From contig NZ_RCSU01000001.1 in assembly GCF_003991355.1 (NCBI RefSeq), positions 372,001 to 436,000 of the forward strand: DNA of 64,000 bases, given 5' to 3'. The notes under the pieces are model-generated. The model did not search any database. It had not been told where the DNA came from and worked only from the letters and a program-made list of their open reading frames with translations. The DNA is from Pseudoflavitalea rhizosphaerae. GTDB lineage: Bacteria; Bacteroidota; Bacteroidia; Chitinophagales; Chitinophagaceae. Both the position numbers and the translations under genes were made by a program. Every line of letters starts with the position of its first letter. Positions within the stretch are counted from its first letter, which is position 1. Shown here one piece after another: positions 43,732 to 51,756 of this stretch.

Positions 43732-43755
43732 GTTAAGTACTAACAAAAAAGTAAG
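43732..43755. promoter_or_regulatory. Possible HxlR-type operator
   Basis: TACT, eight bases, AGTA, just before the HxlR gene start. This resembles the TACT-N7-AGTA sites of YodB-like HxlR regulators (from memory). Spacing differs by one base, so support is weak. Confidence 0.3.
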
Positions 43756-43756
43756 T

Positions 43757-44152
43757 ATGCGAAAAACCAACTCCACCAATTCCATCAATGAAGAAGTAAT
43801 ATTAGCGCGTTGTGGTATGAGCTATACGCTTTCCGTGATCGGGGGAAGATGGAAACCTGCTATTCTTTTCACCTTGTTGAAAGGCAGGATGCGCTACAAT
43901 GAATTACGGAAAAGTATCGATGGCGTTTCTGAAAGAATGCTGGTAGCACAATTGCGGGAGTTGGAAGCAGATGGACTGGTGAGCCGCATCATTTACCCGG
44001 AAGTACCGCCCAGAGTGGAATACGAGCTCACAGACATGGGAAGGGATACTGCGCCAATGTTGAGGCAGATGAGCGCCTGGGGCAACAGGCATCGCATTAT
44101 TCAGCAGACAAAATCATCACCCAAAAAGAAACAAGCTATAAAAGCAGGCTAG
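43757..44152 (+). CDS. HxlR family transcriptional regulator
   Basis: The 131-residue DNA-binding protein has an HxlR winged-helix domain: CGMSYTLSVIGGRWKPAILFTLL starts it, with the single Cys19 that redox-sensing members use, then RYNELRKSIDGVSERMLVAQLREL (recognition helix) and the wing VEYELTDMG. The C-terminus is basic (SSPKKKQAIKAG). It is divergent from an SDR gene, its likely target. ATG 43757 is used; a TTG at 43703 is in frame but lies beside a TATATTTG promoter-like box (43707-43714). Confidence 0.92.
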   Translation: MRKTNSTNSINEEVILARCGMSYTLSVIGGRWKPAILFTLLKGRMRYNELRKSIDGVSERMLVAQLRELEADGLVSRIIYPEVPPRVEYELTDMGRDTAPMLRQMSAWGNRHRIIQQTKSSPKKKQAIKAG

Positions 44153-44163
44153 ATTCAATCAGC

Positions 44164-44282
44164 GTGTTGGCAGTCGCTCGCCTCCGGCGGGTGACTTCTG
44201 TTTGTTCGCCTCCGGCGAACACTGCGTCGCCGGAGGCGACTAAATAAGAGTCACTCGCCGGAGGCGAGCGACTGGGCAACAC
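44164..44282. repeat. Palindromic four-box intergenic element, copy F
   Basis: The outer tag GTGTTGGCAG pairs with CTGGGCAACAC, the same tag type as copy D. The boxes are CTCGCCTCCGGCGGG (one change), GTTCGCCTCCGGCGAAC, GTCGCCGGAGGCGAC and CTCGCCGGAGGCGAG. It starts about 12 bases after the HxlR stop and ends about 15 bases from the uxuA stop, filling a convergent gap. Confidence 0.93.
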
Positions 44283-44296
44283 CCAAAGTAAATTTG

Positions 44297-45478
44297 TTAT
44301 TTCAATCCACTCACAATCCCCAGTTCCAGCCCCCTCAGTTCTGCCAGGCCACGCAGCCTTCCGATAGCAGAATAACCGGGATTGGTTTTCTTTTTCAGAT
44401 CGTCCAGCATCTGGTGGCCATGGTCCGGACGCATAGGGATAGATTCATTTCGTTCTTGCATCACAGTTACTATATTCTTCACTACGTTGTACATGTCTAC
44501 ATCCCCTTCCAGGTGATTGGCTTCATAGAAGTTCCCCTCTTCATCACGCTGTGTGCTGCGCAGGTGAATAAAATGGATACGGCTACCGAGACGCTTCACC
44601 ATACCAGGCAGGTCATTATCCGCCCGCACACCAAATGAACCTGTGCAGAAGCAGAGACCATTGGCTTTTGAAGGCACTGCTTCGAACAACGCTTTCACAT
44701 CCTCTTCTGTGCTCACCACCCGTGGCAGGCCGAAGATCGGATATGGAGGATCATCCGGATGGATAGCCAGTTGTACACCTGCTTCTTCCGCCACAGGAGC
44801 TATTTGAGAGAGAAAGAAAATGAGATTGGAACGAAGTTTCGCCGCGTCGATACCAGCATATTGATCCAGCGCCTGCTGGAACTGCTGAAGGGTAAAGCTT
44901 TCTTCAGACCCGGGAAGGCCTGCAATGATATTGCGCTGCAACAATGCTTTTTCATCAGCATTCATACTGTTCAACCTTGTTTCTGCGGCCGCCATTTCTG
45001 CTGTACTGAATTCCTGTTTTGCACCGGTGCGTTGCAGGATCAGTGCATCGAAAGCAACATACGCAGCCTTTTCAAAACGAAGGGCCCTGGAACCATCTTC
45101 CAATTCATAAGCCAGGTCCGTACGCGTCCAGTCCAGCACCGGCATGAAATTATAGGTAACGATATGGATGCCGCAATCCGCTAGATTGCGGATGCTTTGC
45201 TGATAGTTTTTGATATAAGCGAGGTATTCTCCCTGCTGTGTTTTGATATGCTCATGCACGGGAATACTTTCCACTACATTCCAGACCAGGCCTGCATTTT
45301 CAATGATCTGCTTTCTGGCAAGGATCTCTTCCTTCGTCCATACCACGCCGTTAGGCAGGTGGTGCAGGGCGGTAACGATGCCGGTAGCTCCGGCCTGTCT
45401 GATATCCGCAAGGCTTACAGGGTCTGATGGACCAAACCAGCGGAAGGATTGTTCCATTCTGGGTAACACAACGTTCAT
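44297..45478 (-). CDS. uxuA: Mannonate dehydratase
   Basis: This 393-residue cytoplasmic enzyme dehydrates D-mannonate to 2-keto-3-deoxygluconate in glucuronate breakdown. The family start [34 protein letters not shown] is present in pieces near residues 8-40; metal and substrate residues appear in [16 protein letters not shown] (about 238-253), CFCTGSFG (about 276-283), HFIHLRST and MRPDHGHQ near 365. Length matches the family. It follows uxaA by 38 bases on the same strand, so both hexuronate branches are expressed together. Confidence 0.96.
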   Translation of the reverse strand: MNVVLPRMEQSFRWFGPSDPVSLADIRQAGATGIVTALHHLPNGVVWTKEEILARKQIIENAGLVWNVVESIPVHEHIKTQQGEYLAYIKNYQQSIRNLADCGIHIVTYNFMPVLDWTRTDLAYELEDGSRALRFEKAAYVAFDALILQRTGAKQEFSTAEMAAAETRLNSMNADEKALLQRNIIAGLPGSEESFTLQQFQQALDQYAGIDAAKLRSNLIFFLSQIAPVAEEAGVQLAIHPDDPPYPIFGLPRVVSTEEDVKALFEAVPSKANGLCFCTGSFGVRADNDLPGMVKRLGSRIHFIHLRSTQRDEEGNFYEANHLEGDVDMYNVVKNIVTVMQERNESIPMRPDHGHQMLDDLKKKTNPGYSAIGRLRGLAELRGLELGIVSGLK

Positions 45479-45516
45479 AGAAGAATGCTGATTGATATTA
45501 AGTTCAAAGATAGTGA

Positions 45517-47175
45517 CTAGAGTGAAACGCCTCTTCTCCAGGGGATGAAATCGTCCTGTCCCAGCAAGACAGCTTTCGGTTGCACATTGCCGCTGGCCAC
45601 ATCGATGATGTATTCCATGATCCTGTCTGCAGCGGCCGGAATGGTTTCTTTTCCTTCAATGATGGTGCCGCAATTGATATCCAGTATATCAGGCATGCGA
45701 TTGAACAGCGTGGTATTGGTAGCCAGTTTTACAACGGGAGCAACAGGATTGCCTGTGGGCGTTCCCAGCCCGGTAGTGAAGAGTACAATGTTGGCGCCTG
45801 AGCCTACTTCCGCGGTAGTGCTTTCAACATCATTGCCTGGCGTACAAAGGAGGTTGAGACCGGGTTTGCTTACGCGTTCAGGATAATCCAGCACATCAGT
45901 GACCGGTGATGTGCCTCCTTTTTTGGCCGCACCGGCAGATTTGATGGCATCGGTGATCAGTCCGTCGCGGATATTTCCGGGCGAAGGATTGGCATAGAAC
46001 CCTGATCCGTCTGCTTCCGCTTTAGCATTGTAAACACGCATCAGTTCCATGAACTTTTGGGCAGTGGCCTCGTCTACACAACGATCGCTTAACTCCTGTT
46101 CTACTCCGCAGAGCTCGGGAAACTCGGAGAGGATCACTGATGAACCCAGTGTTACCAGGATGTCTGAAACATAGCCCACCGCAGGATTTGCCGAAATGCC
46201 GGAGAAGCCGTCCGAGCCCCCGCATTCAAGTCCGATGCAGAGTTTGCTCAGTGGGGCCGGTTTGCGTTCGTTCTTATTCGCTTCCATCAACCCGGCGAAA
46301 GTTCTTTTGATGGCTTTTGTGAGCATCTGGTTTTCGGTTCCCTCTTTCTGTTGTTCCAGCACAATCAGGGGCTTGCTGAAATTGGGATCACGTTTCATGA
46401 TCTCTTTTTTCAGAATACTTGCCTGCGCATGCTGACAACCGAGACTGAGGATGGTAGCGCCAGCCACATTGGGATGTGTAACATAACCGGCCAACAGACC
46501 ACAGAGCGCATCAGCATCCATGCGGGTGCCACCGCAACCCATTTCGTGGTTGAGGAATTTTATGCCATCGATATTCTTAAAGACTTTCTTTTTGTTCTGA
46601 CCGGCGGGCTTCCCGGAAAGCTCCATCGCCAGGATCTCATTTTCTGAAACGCCCTGCTGATACATATTCACGAGCATCTCCACATCATGGTCAAACGCTT
46701 TCACCTTACTATACCCGAGTTTGTCTACCAGCGCTTCTTTCAGTACTTCAACATTCCTGTTTTCGCAAAACACCATCGGTATCACCACCCAGTAATTGGC
46801 AGTGCCCACGCTGCCGTCTGCGCGATGATAGCCCATGAACTGCCTGTCTTTCCATTTGTTTACATCCGGTTTCTCCCATTGCAGTTTTCGTTCTCCCAAC
46901 GTAAAATCGCTGGAAGCGTGATGGATATTGCCTGTAGTAAGCGCAGCTCCCTGCGGGATCGGCTTATCCGCCTTTCCTACCAGTACGCCATACATGAATA
47001 TCTGGTCTCCCGTAGCCATGTGGCGCATTGTAAACTTATGTTTTCCCGCCACAGGTTCAATCAGCGAAAACTGGTGGCCATTGTGCCTGATCTCGGTTCC
47101 TTTGGGTAAGTCCTGAAGGGCAACAAGGATATTATCATCGGGGTGTATCTGAAGATATGTGTGAGTAGCCTGCAT
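45517..47175 (-). CDS. uxaA: Altronate dehydratase (UxaA family)
   Basis: The 552-residue cytoplasmic enzyme dehydrates D-altronate to 2-keto-3-deoxygluconate in galacturonate breakdown. The N-terminal SAF domain covers about 1-100 ([19 protein letters not shown]). The C-terminal dehydratase part has [41 protein letters not shown] and the Cys/His residues expected for the metal site. A minority of UxaA-like enzymes act on galactarate; the neighbour uxuA and the pectin genes nearby favour altronate. It is first in the uxaA-uxuA operon, with a 688-base divergent region upstream. Confidence 0.93.
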   Translation of the reverse strand: MQATHTYLQIHPDDNILVALQDLPKGTEIRHNGHQFSLIEPVAGKHKFTMRHMATGDQIFMYGVLVGKADKPIPQGAALTTGNIHHASSDFTLGERKLQWEKPDVNKWKDRQFMGYHRADGSVGTANYWVVIPMVFCENRNVEVLKEALVDKLGYSKVKAFDHDVEMLVNMYQQGVSENEILAMELSGKPAGQNKKKVFKNIDGIKFLNHEMGCGGTRMDADALCGLLAGYVTHPNVAGATILSLGCQHAQASILKKEIMKRDPNFSKPLIVLEQQKEGTENQMLTKAIKRTFAGLMEANKNERKPAPLSKLCIGLECGGSDGFSGISANPAVGYVSDILVTLGSSVILSEFPELCGVEQELSDRCVDEATAQKFMELMRVYNAKAEADGSGFYANPSPGNIRDGLITDAIKSAGAAKKGGTSPVTDVLDYPERVSKPGLNLLCTPGNDVESTTAEVGSGANIVLFTTGLGTPTGNPVAPVVKLATNTTLFNRMPDILDINCGTIIEGKETIPAAADRIMEYIIDVASGNVQPKAVLLGQDDFIPWRRGVSL

Positions 47176-47439
47176 AATTGGTACTTAAAAGTATTCTTAT
47201 CACAAATAAATAACTATCAACACTTTCAAAAACACATAGCATTATCCTAATACTAAGCTAAATTGGCACCCTGTTCCGCAATCGTTCCCGGAATGCTAAA
47301 ATAGCTCAATGAAAAGCAAGCAAACCTGCATGAAATCTCGGTCCCCGGCGAATAACCATCTAACGCAATCCCTTATGCGAATTATTGCTCGTTTTTCAAC
47401 CACTTAAATATTATTCCACTTTTTTATTTATCCATTTAC

Positions 47440-47582
47440 TATGCAAAAATTGCATAAACATTTTTCCTTGTTGCAAAGCATTGGATTATCATGATCATTG
47501 CAGTTCCGAAATCCGTGAAACACAGCTACAATCAAGGTTATTAACGATTTATGCACTTTTTTCCCGGAAACGTTTGCATAAA
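47440..47582. promoter_or_regulatory. Cluster of TTGCATAA-type sites in the uxaA-araC divergent region
   Basis: The 688-base gap holds no supported gene. It contains the palindrome TATGCAAAAATTGCATA (47440-47456) and a second inverted pair TTTATGCA (47548-47555) and TGCATAAA (47575-47582). Between the latter lies CCGGAAACGTTTGCAT, close to a LacI-type operator. These are probable control sites for uxaA-uxuA and/or the araC operon. No clear TAnnTTTG promoter was found for either gene. Confidence 0.5.
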
Positions 47583-47863
47583 TAAAATCGGGGGTAAAGG
47601 CTCTATTATGATTAAAAATTTTTCAATTTGTACACAGAGATTATTACATCGGACCAGCACCAAAACCGTCTTGCCATGACACGAGAAAACTTCCACATTA
47701 TGTGCCGCCCTGCCGCAGGCGGTCAGCAACCGGCTCAAACGATGGCCGGAACCTACTTTCCATCATTGCATCCTGTTCATGAACAGAAGGGAATTTGCCT
47801 TTTGTCAACCGGCAAAGCGAGTTTTGTTACACCGGAATGGTTTAACCTTTAAACCCTTTTGAC

Positions 47864-48730
47864 ATGAGACCGCAATTATTGAAAGTATCAAAAGCGCCAC
47901 GGCATTCCTTCAGTGTTAGACAGGACATCGTTCCTTACATCAATAACCGTTGGCATTATCATCCTGAAATTGAACTGATCCATTTTAAGAAAGGCGAAGG
48001 CACGCAATTCATCGGCGACAATATCAAACGTTTCAAAGCCGGCGATATCGTACTGGTAGGCCCGCAACTGCCGCACTACTGGAGGTTCGATGATAAATAC
48101 TTTGAAGAAGGCAACAAATTACAGGCAGATGTTCGCGTAGTACATTTTGCTGAAAACTTCTGGGGTGATCAATTCCTTCAATTACCCGAGAACGTGAATA
48201 TCAAAGGAGCGCTGGAAAAAGCAAGAAGAGGCTTGCAGATCACTGGTAAAACAAGACAAAAAGTAGCCGAATTACTGGAGCTCCTGCTCAGCTCCGATGG
48301 CTCCATGCGCATCATGCTGCTGATAGAAGCGCTCAATACCATCGCAGAGTGCAAACAACTGAATGTACTCTCCTCCATCGGCTTCAAACAGGAACTGGTG
48401 GAAGCAGAAAGCGACCGCGTGAATGCCATCTATGATTACTCACTCAAGAATTTCAAAAGAAAGATACAACTGGAAGAAATTGCCGCTGTTGCCAATATCA
48501 GCCCGAATTCTTTCTGCCGGTATTTCAAATCCAGGACACGCAAAACCTATTCCCAGTTCCTGATCGAGATCAGGGTTGGACAGGCCTGCAAACTGCTGAT
48601 CGAAAACAATCTCAGCATCAAACAACTTTGCTACGAAAGCGGATTCAATAATTTCACCAGCTTCCATAAATACTTCAAGATGATCACGGGCAAAAGTCCA
48701 CTGAATTACCAGAAAGAATTTATGGCCTAA
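47864..48730 (+). CDS. AraC family transcriptional regulator with cupin sensor domain
   Basis: The 288-residue regulator has an N-terminal cupin-type sugar-binding domain (about 15-110: NRWHYHPEIELIHFKKGEGTQFIGD split by short turns, AGDIVLVGPQLPHYW) and a C-terminal pair of helix-turn-helix motifs (about 190-288: IQLEEIAAVANISPNSFCRYFKSRT and LSIKQLCYESGFNNFTSFHKYFK). It is the first gene of a plus-strand operon with the GH36, beta-propeller and GH3 genes, only 14 bases before GH36. It probably activates this operon, and perhaps the divergent uxaA-uxuA operon, in response to a sugar. Confidence 0.93.
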   Translation: MRPQLLKVSKAPRHSFSVRQDIVPYINNRWHYHPEIELIHFKKGEGTQFIGDNIKRFKAGDIVLVGPQLPHYWRFDDKYFEEGNKLQADVRVVHFAENFWGDQFLQLPENVNIKGALEKARRGLQITGKTRQKVAELLELLLSSDGSMRIMLLIEALNTIAECKQLNVLSSIGFKQELVEAESDRVNAIYDYSLKNFKRKIQLEEIAAVANISPNSFCRYFKSRTRKTYSQFLIEIRVGQACKLLIENNLSIKQLCYESGFNNFTSFHKYFKMITGKSPLNYQKEFMA

Positions 48731-48744
48731 CCTACATAACCTTT

Positions 48745-50895
48745 ATGATCAGATTCCCGGCTCTTCTGCTGGCTGCATTCACCTGCATCCAGCTCCAGGC
48801 GCAGCGCATATCCCCCATCGTTATCGAAACAAAGAACGCCAGCCTGGTCCTTTCAATAGCCGGCAATCAGCGTGTATTGCAGTCGTATTTCGGTAAAAAA
48901 ATAGACCAGGCCAGTATCGGCAAGCTCAAGGGAGGCAGGGAAGCCTATCTCACTGCCGGTATGGAGAACCAGTTTGAACCTGCTATCCGAATGGTGCATA
49001 ACGATGGCAATCCATCTCTGGAGCTCCGGTATGTAAGCCATACCAGCAATACGAAAGGAAATATCAGCACCACCGATGTGCTGATGAAGGACCCGGTATA
49101 CCCCGTTGAAGTAACGCTGCATTATACAGCCTGGAAAGATGAGGATGTGTTCAGTTGCCAGGCCATCATCAGACACCAGGAGAAAAAACCTGTGATGCTT
49201 ACGCAGTATGCATCGGGACTGCTGCATTTCGATGCCGATCAATACTGGCTTACGCAGTTCCATGGCGACTGGGCCCGGGAGGCAAATATGGTGGAGGAGA
49301 AACTGACCCATGGCATCAAATCACTGGAGAGTAAGCTCGGCACCAGGACCAATTTCTACCAGACACAATTCTTTTTCCTGTCGCTCGATAAACCTTCTGA
49401 TGAAAACACAGGAGAGCTGATTGCAGGAACACTCAATTGGACCGGCAATTTCCAGTTTACATTTGAAGTGGACCAGCGCAATGCGCTTCGAGTCCGCTCC
49501 GGCATCAATCCCTTTGCATCGGAATACTATCTCGCTCCCAACGAAATCTTCACTACGCCTGAAATGATTTTCACCTGGAGCAGCCAGGGCAAAGGCCAGG
49601 CCAGCCGCAACCTGCATCGCTGGGCGCGTAATTACGCAGTATTAAATGGGAAAGGGGAACGAATGGTGCTGCTCAATAACTGGGAAGCAACGCATACTAC
49701 TTTCGATGAGAACAGGTTGGTTGAACTGTTTGATGAAGGAAAGAAGATCGGCGTTGATCTTTTCCTGTTAGATGATGGCTGGTTCGGAAATAATTTTGCG
49801 AGAAATGATGATAAGACTGGTCTCGGCGACTGGGAGCCCACCAAAACAAAACTTCCTCACGGTATCGGCTACCTGGTGGAGGAAGCGGAAAAGCGCGGCC
49901 TGCATTTCGGGATCTGGCTGGAGCCGGAAATGGTGAACCCGAAGAGCGACCTCTACAAAGCGCATCCCGACTGGATCCTGAAGCTGCCCAACCGCGAAGA
50001 ACATTACGGAAGGAACCAACTGGTGCTGGACCTTACCAATCCCAAAGTCCAGGATTTCGTTTTCAAAATAGTGGACGACCTGCTCACGCAAAATCCGCGG
50101 CTTGCCTATATCAAGTGGGACTGTAACCGCAGCATGACCAATGCTTACTCACCTTACCTCAAAGAAAAGCAATCCCATCTCTATATCGAATATACCAGAT
50201 CGTTATATAAAGTATTGGACCGTATCCGCGCAAAATATCCTACCCTTCCCATCATGCTTTGTGCAGGTGGCGGCGGCCGTACAGATTATGGCGCCATGAA
50301 ATACTTCACCGAATTCTGGCCCAGCGATAACACCGATGCACTGGAAAGGATCTTCATCCAATGGGGCTATTCCTATTTCTTCCCTGCAAATACCATTTCA
50401 GCACACGTGACCAGCATGGGCAAGAATCAAAGTCTGAAATTCAGAACAGATGTTGCAATGATGGGCAGGCTCGGTTATGATATCCGCACCAACAATTTCA
50501 CACAACAGGATATCGAATTCACCAACAATGCCATCAAAACCTATAAGCAGATCAGTCCGGTGATCCAGCAGGGAGATCAATACAGGCTTGTATCTCCCTA
50601 CGAAGAAGACCGCGCCGTACTGATGTATGTGAACGAACAGCAAAACAAAGCCATCCTCTTCCAGTACTTTACAACCCCACGCAGAAAGAATATCTTTACA
50701 CGCGTGCGTTTGCAGGGACTGGACCCGCAAAAACATTACCGTATCAGGGAGATCAACCTGTATCCAGGCACCAGATCCACCAACCCTGAAAATGAAAAAC
50801 AATACAGCGGCGAATACCTGATGGGCATTGGCCTGAATATTGCACCCAGGGGATTGGCCTTAACCAGCAATGTCTTCGAGATCATTGCGGAATGA
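48745..50895 (+). CDS. GH36 alpha-galactosidase, exported
   Basis: This 716-residue enzyme has a signal peptide (1-19, ending LQAQ) and the GH36 plan: an N-terminal beta-sandwich to about 300, then the barrel with LLDDGWFG (about 340), the nucleophile Asp459 in KWDCN, and the acid/base Asp528 in WPSDNTDA, and a C-terminal beta domain. It releases terminal alpha-galactose, for example from galactomannan, raffinose-type sugars or pectin side chains. It is the second gene of the araC operon. Confidence 0.94.
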   Translation: MIRFPALLLAAFTCIQLQAQRISPIVIETKNASLVLSIAGNQRVLQSYFGKKIDQASIGKLKGGREAYLTAGMENQFEPAIRMVHNDGNPSLELRYVSHTSNTKGNISTTDVLMKDPVYPVEVTLHYTAWKDEDVFSCQAIIRHQEKKPVMLTQYASGLLHFDADQYWLTQFHGDWAREANMVEEKLTHGIKSLESKLGTRTNFYQTQFFFLSLDKPSDENTGELIAGTLNWTGNFQFTFEVDQRNALRVRSGINPFASEYYLAPNEIFTTPEMIFTWSSQGKGQASRNLHRWARNYAVLNGKGERMVLLNNWEATHTTFDENRLVELFDEGKKIGVDLFLLDDGWFGNNFARNDDKTGLGDWEPTKTKLPHGIGYLVEEAEKRGLHFGIWLEPEMVNPKSDLYKAHPDWILKLPNREEHYGRNQLVLDLTNPKVQDFVFKIVDDLLTQNPRLAYIKWDCNRSMTNAYSPYLKEKQSHLYIEYTRSLYKVLDRIRAKYPTLPIMLCAGGGGRTDYGAMKYFTEFWPSDNTDALERIFIQWGYSYFFPANTISAHVTSMGKNQSLKFRTDVAMMGRLGYDIRTNNFTQQDIEFTNNAIKTYKQISPVIQQGDQYRLVSPYEEDRAVLMYVNEQQNKAILFQYFTTPRRKNIFTRVRLQGLDPQKHYRIREINLYPGTRSTNPENEKQYSGEYLMGIGLNIAPRGLALTSNVFEIIAE

Positions 50896-50923
50896 TTGCC
50901 TGTAACAATTAAAAACCTTCAAT

Positions 50924-51739
50924 ATGAGAAAGATCTTCCTCATCGTTTTCATCCTCACATCTTTTGCCGCTTCCGCGCAAAAACTGGAAAAACTCTGGGA
51001 AACCGATACCGTTATTGCCATTCCTGAATCCGTTTTGCATGTACCCGGAGAAAAGATCATGTATGTATCCCTGATAGACGGACCAGGCTGGGCAGTGGAC
51101 GGGAAAGGTGGCGTTGGAAAGATGAGCCCCGATGGCAAGCAATGGGACGGCAACTGGATCAGCGGCCTGAACGCGCCGAAAGGACTGGGCCTGCATGGTA
51201 ACCGCCTCTACGTTGCAGATGTAAGCGAGATCGTGATCATCGATGTCAAAAATGGAAAAATAGAAAAGAAGATCAGTCCGGACAGCGCCAAAGCGCTCAA
51301 TGATGTTACCATCGATGACAAAGGCATCGTATATGTATCCGATTCCCGCACTGGTGTGATATGGAAAGTAGAAAACGATATCGCAACAGAATACCTCGCC
51401 GATCAGAAAGGTGTGAATGGTTTAAGAGCCGTGGGAACAGACCTCTACATCGCAGCAGGAAAGAATTTCAGGAAGGCAGACGCCAATAAGAATATCACCG
51501 GGATCGCCACATTACCACAGGGCGGAGATGGTGTGGAGCCTGTTGGCAACGGCGACTTCATAGTTACAGCATGGTCAGGTTATATTTTCTATGTACATAA
51601 AAATGGAAAAGTAGACACCCTGCTGGAAACGCATCAGCAAAAAAAGAATACTGCCGATATCGGTTATGATCCCGTGAAGAAGATCGTTTACGTTCCCACA
51701 TTCAATGGCAAGACTGTTGCCGCGTATCAACTGAAATAA
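50924..51739 (+). CDS. SMP-30/gluconolactonase-like beta-propeller protein, exported
   Basis: This 271-residue protein has a signal peptide ending SAQ (16-19). The rest is a repeated four-stranded blade pattern (GPGWAVDGKGGVGKMSPDGK, GLGLHGNRLYVADVSEIVIID, NDVTIDDKGIVYVSDSRTGVIWKV in parts), as in six-bladed SMP-30/gluconolactonase propellers. Catalytic metal ligands of true lactonases (Glu, Asn, Asp) cannot be assigned with certainty, so it may be a binding protein. Its position between GH36 and GH3 genes suggests a role in sugar-acid or lactone handling in the periplasm. Confidence 0.75.
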   Translation: MRKIFLIVFILTSFAASAQKLEKLWETDTVIAIPESVLHVPGEKIMYVSLIDGPGWAVDGKGGVGKMSPDGKQWDGNWISGLNAPKGLGLHGNRLYVADVSEIVIIDVKNGKIEKKISPDSAKALNDVTIDDKGIVYVSDSRTGVIWKVENDIATEYLADQKGVNGLRAVGTDLYIAAGKNFRKADANKNITGIATLPQGGDGVEPVGNGDFIVTAWSGYIFYVHKNGKVDTLLETHQQKKNTADIGYDPVKKIVYVPTFNGKTVAAYQLK

Positions 51740-51756
51740 ATCATCAACAAACAATA

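Noticed and set aside
47628-47852. Small plus-strand frame of about 74 codons in the uxaA-araC gap
   Set aside because: No ribosome site, domain or signal peptide was seen, and the region is better explained as control DNA.
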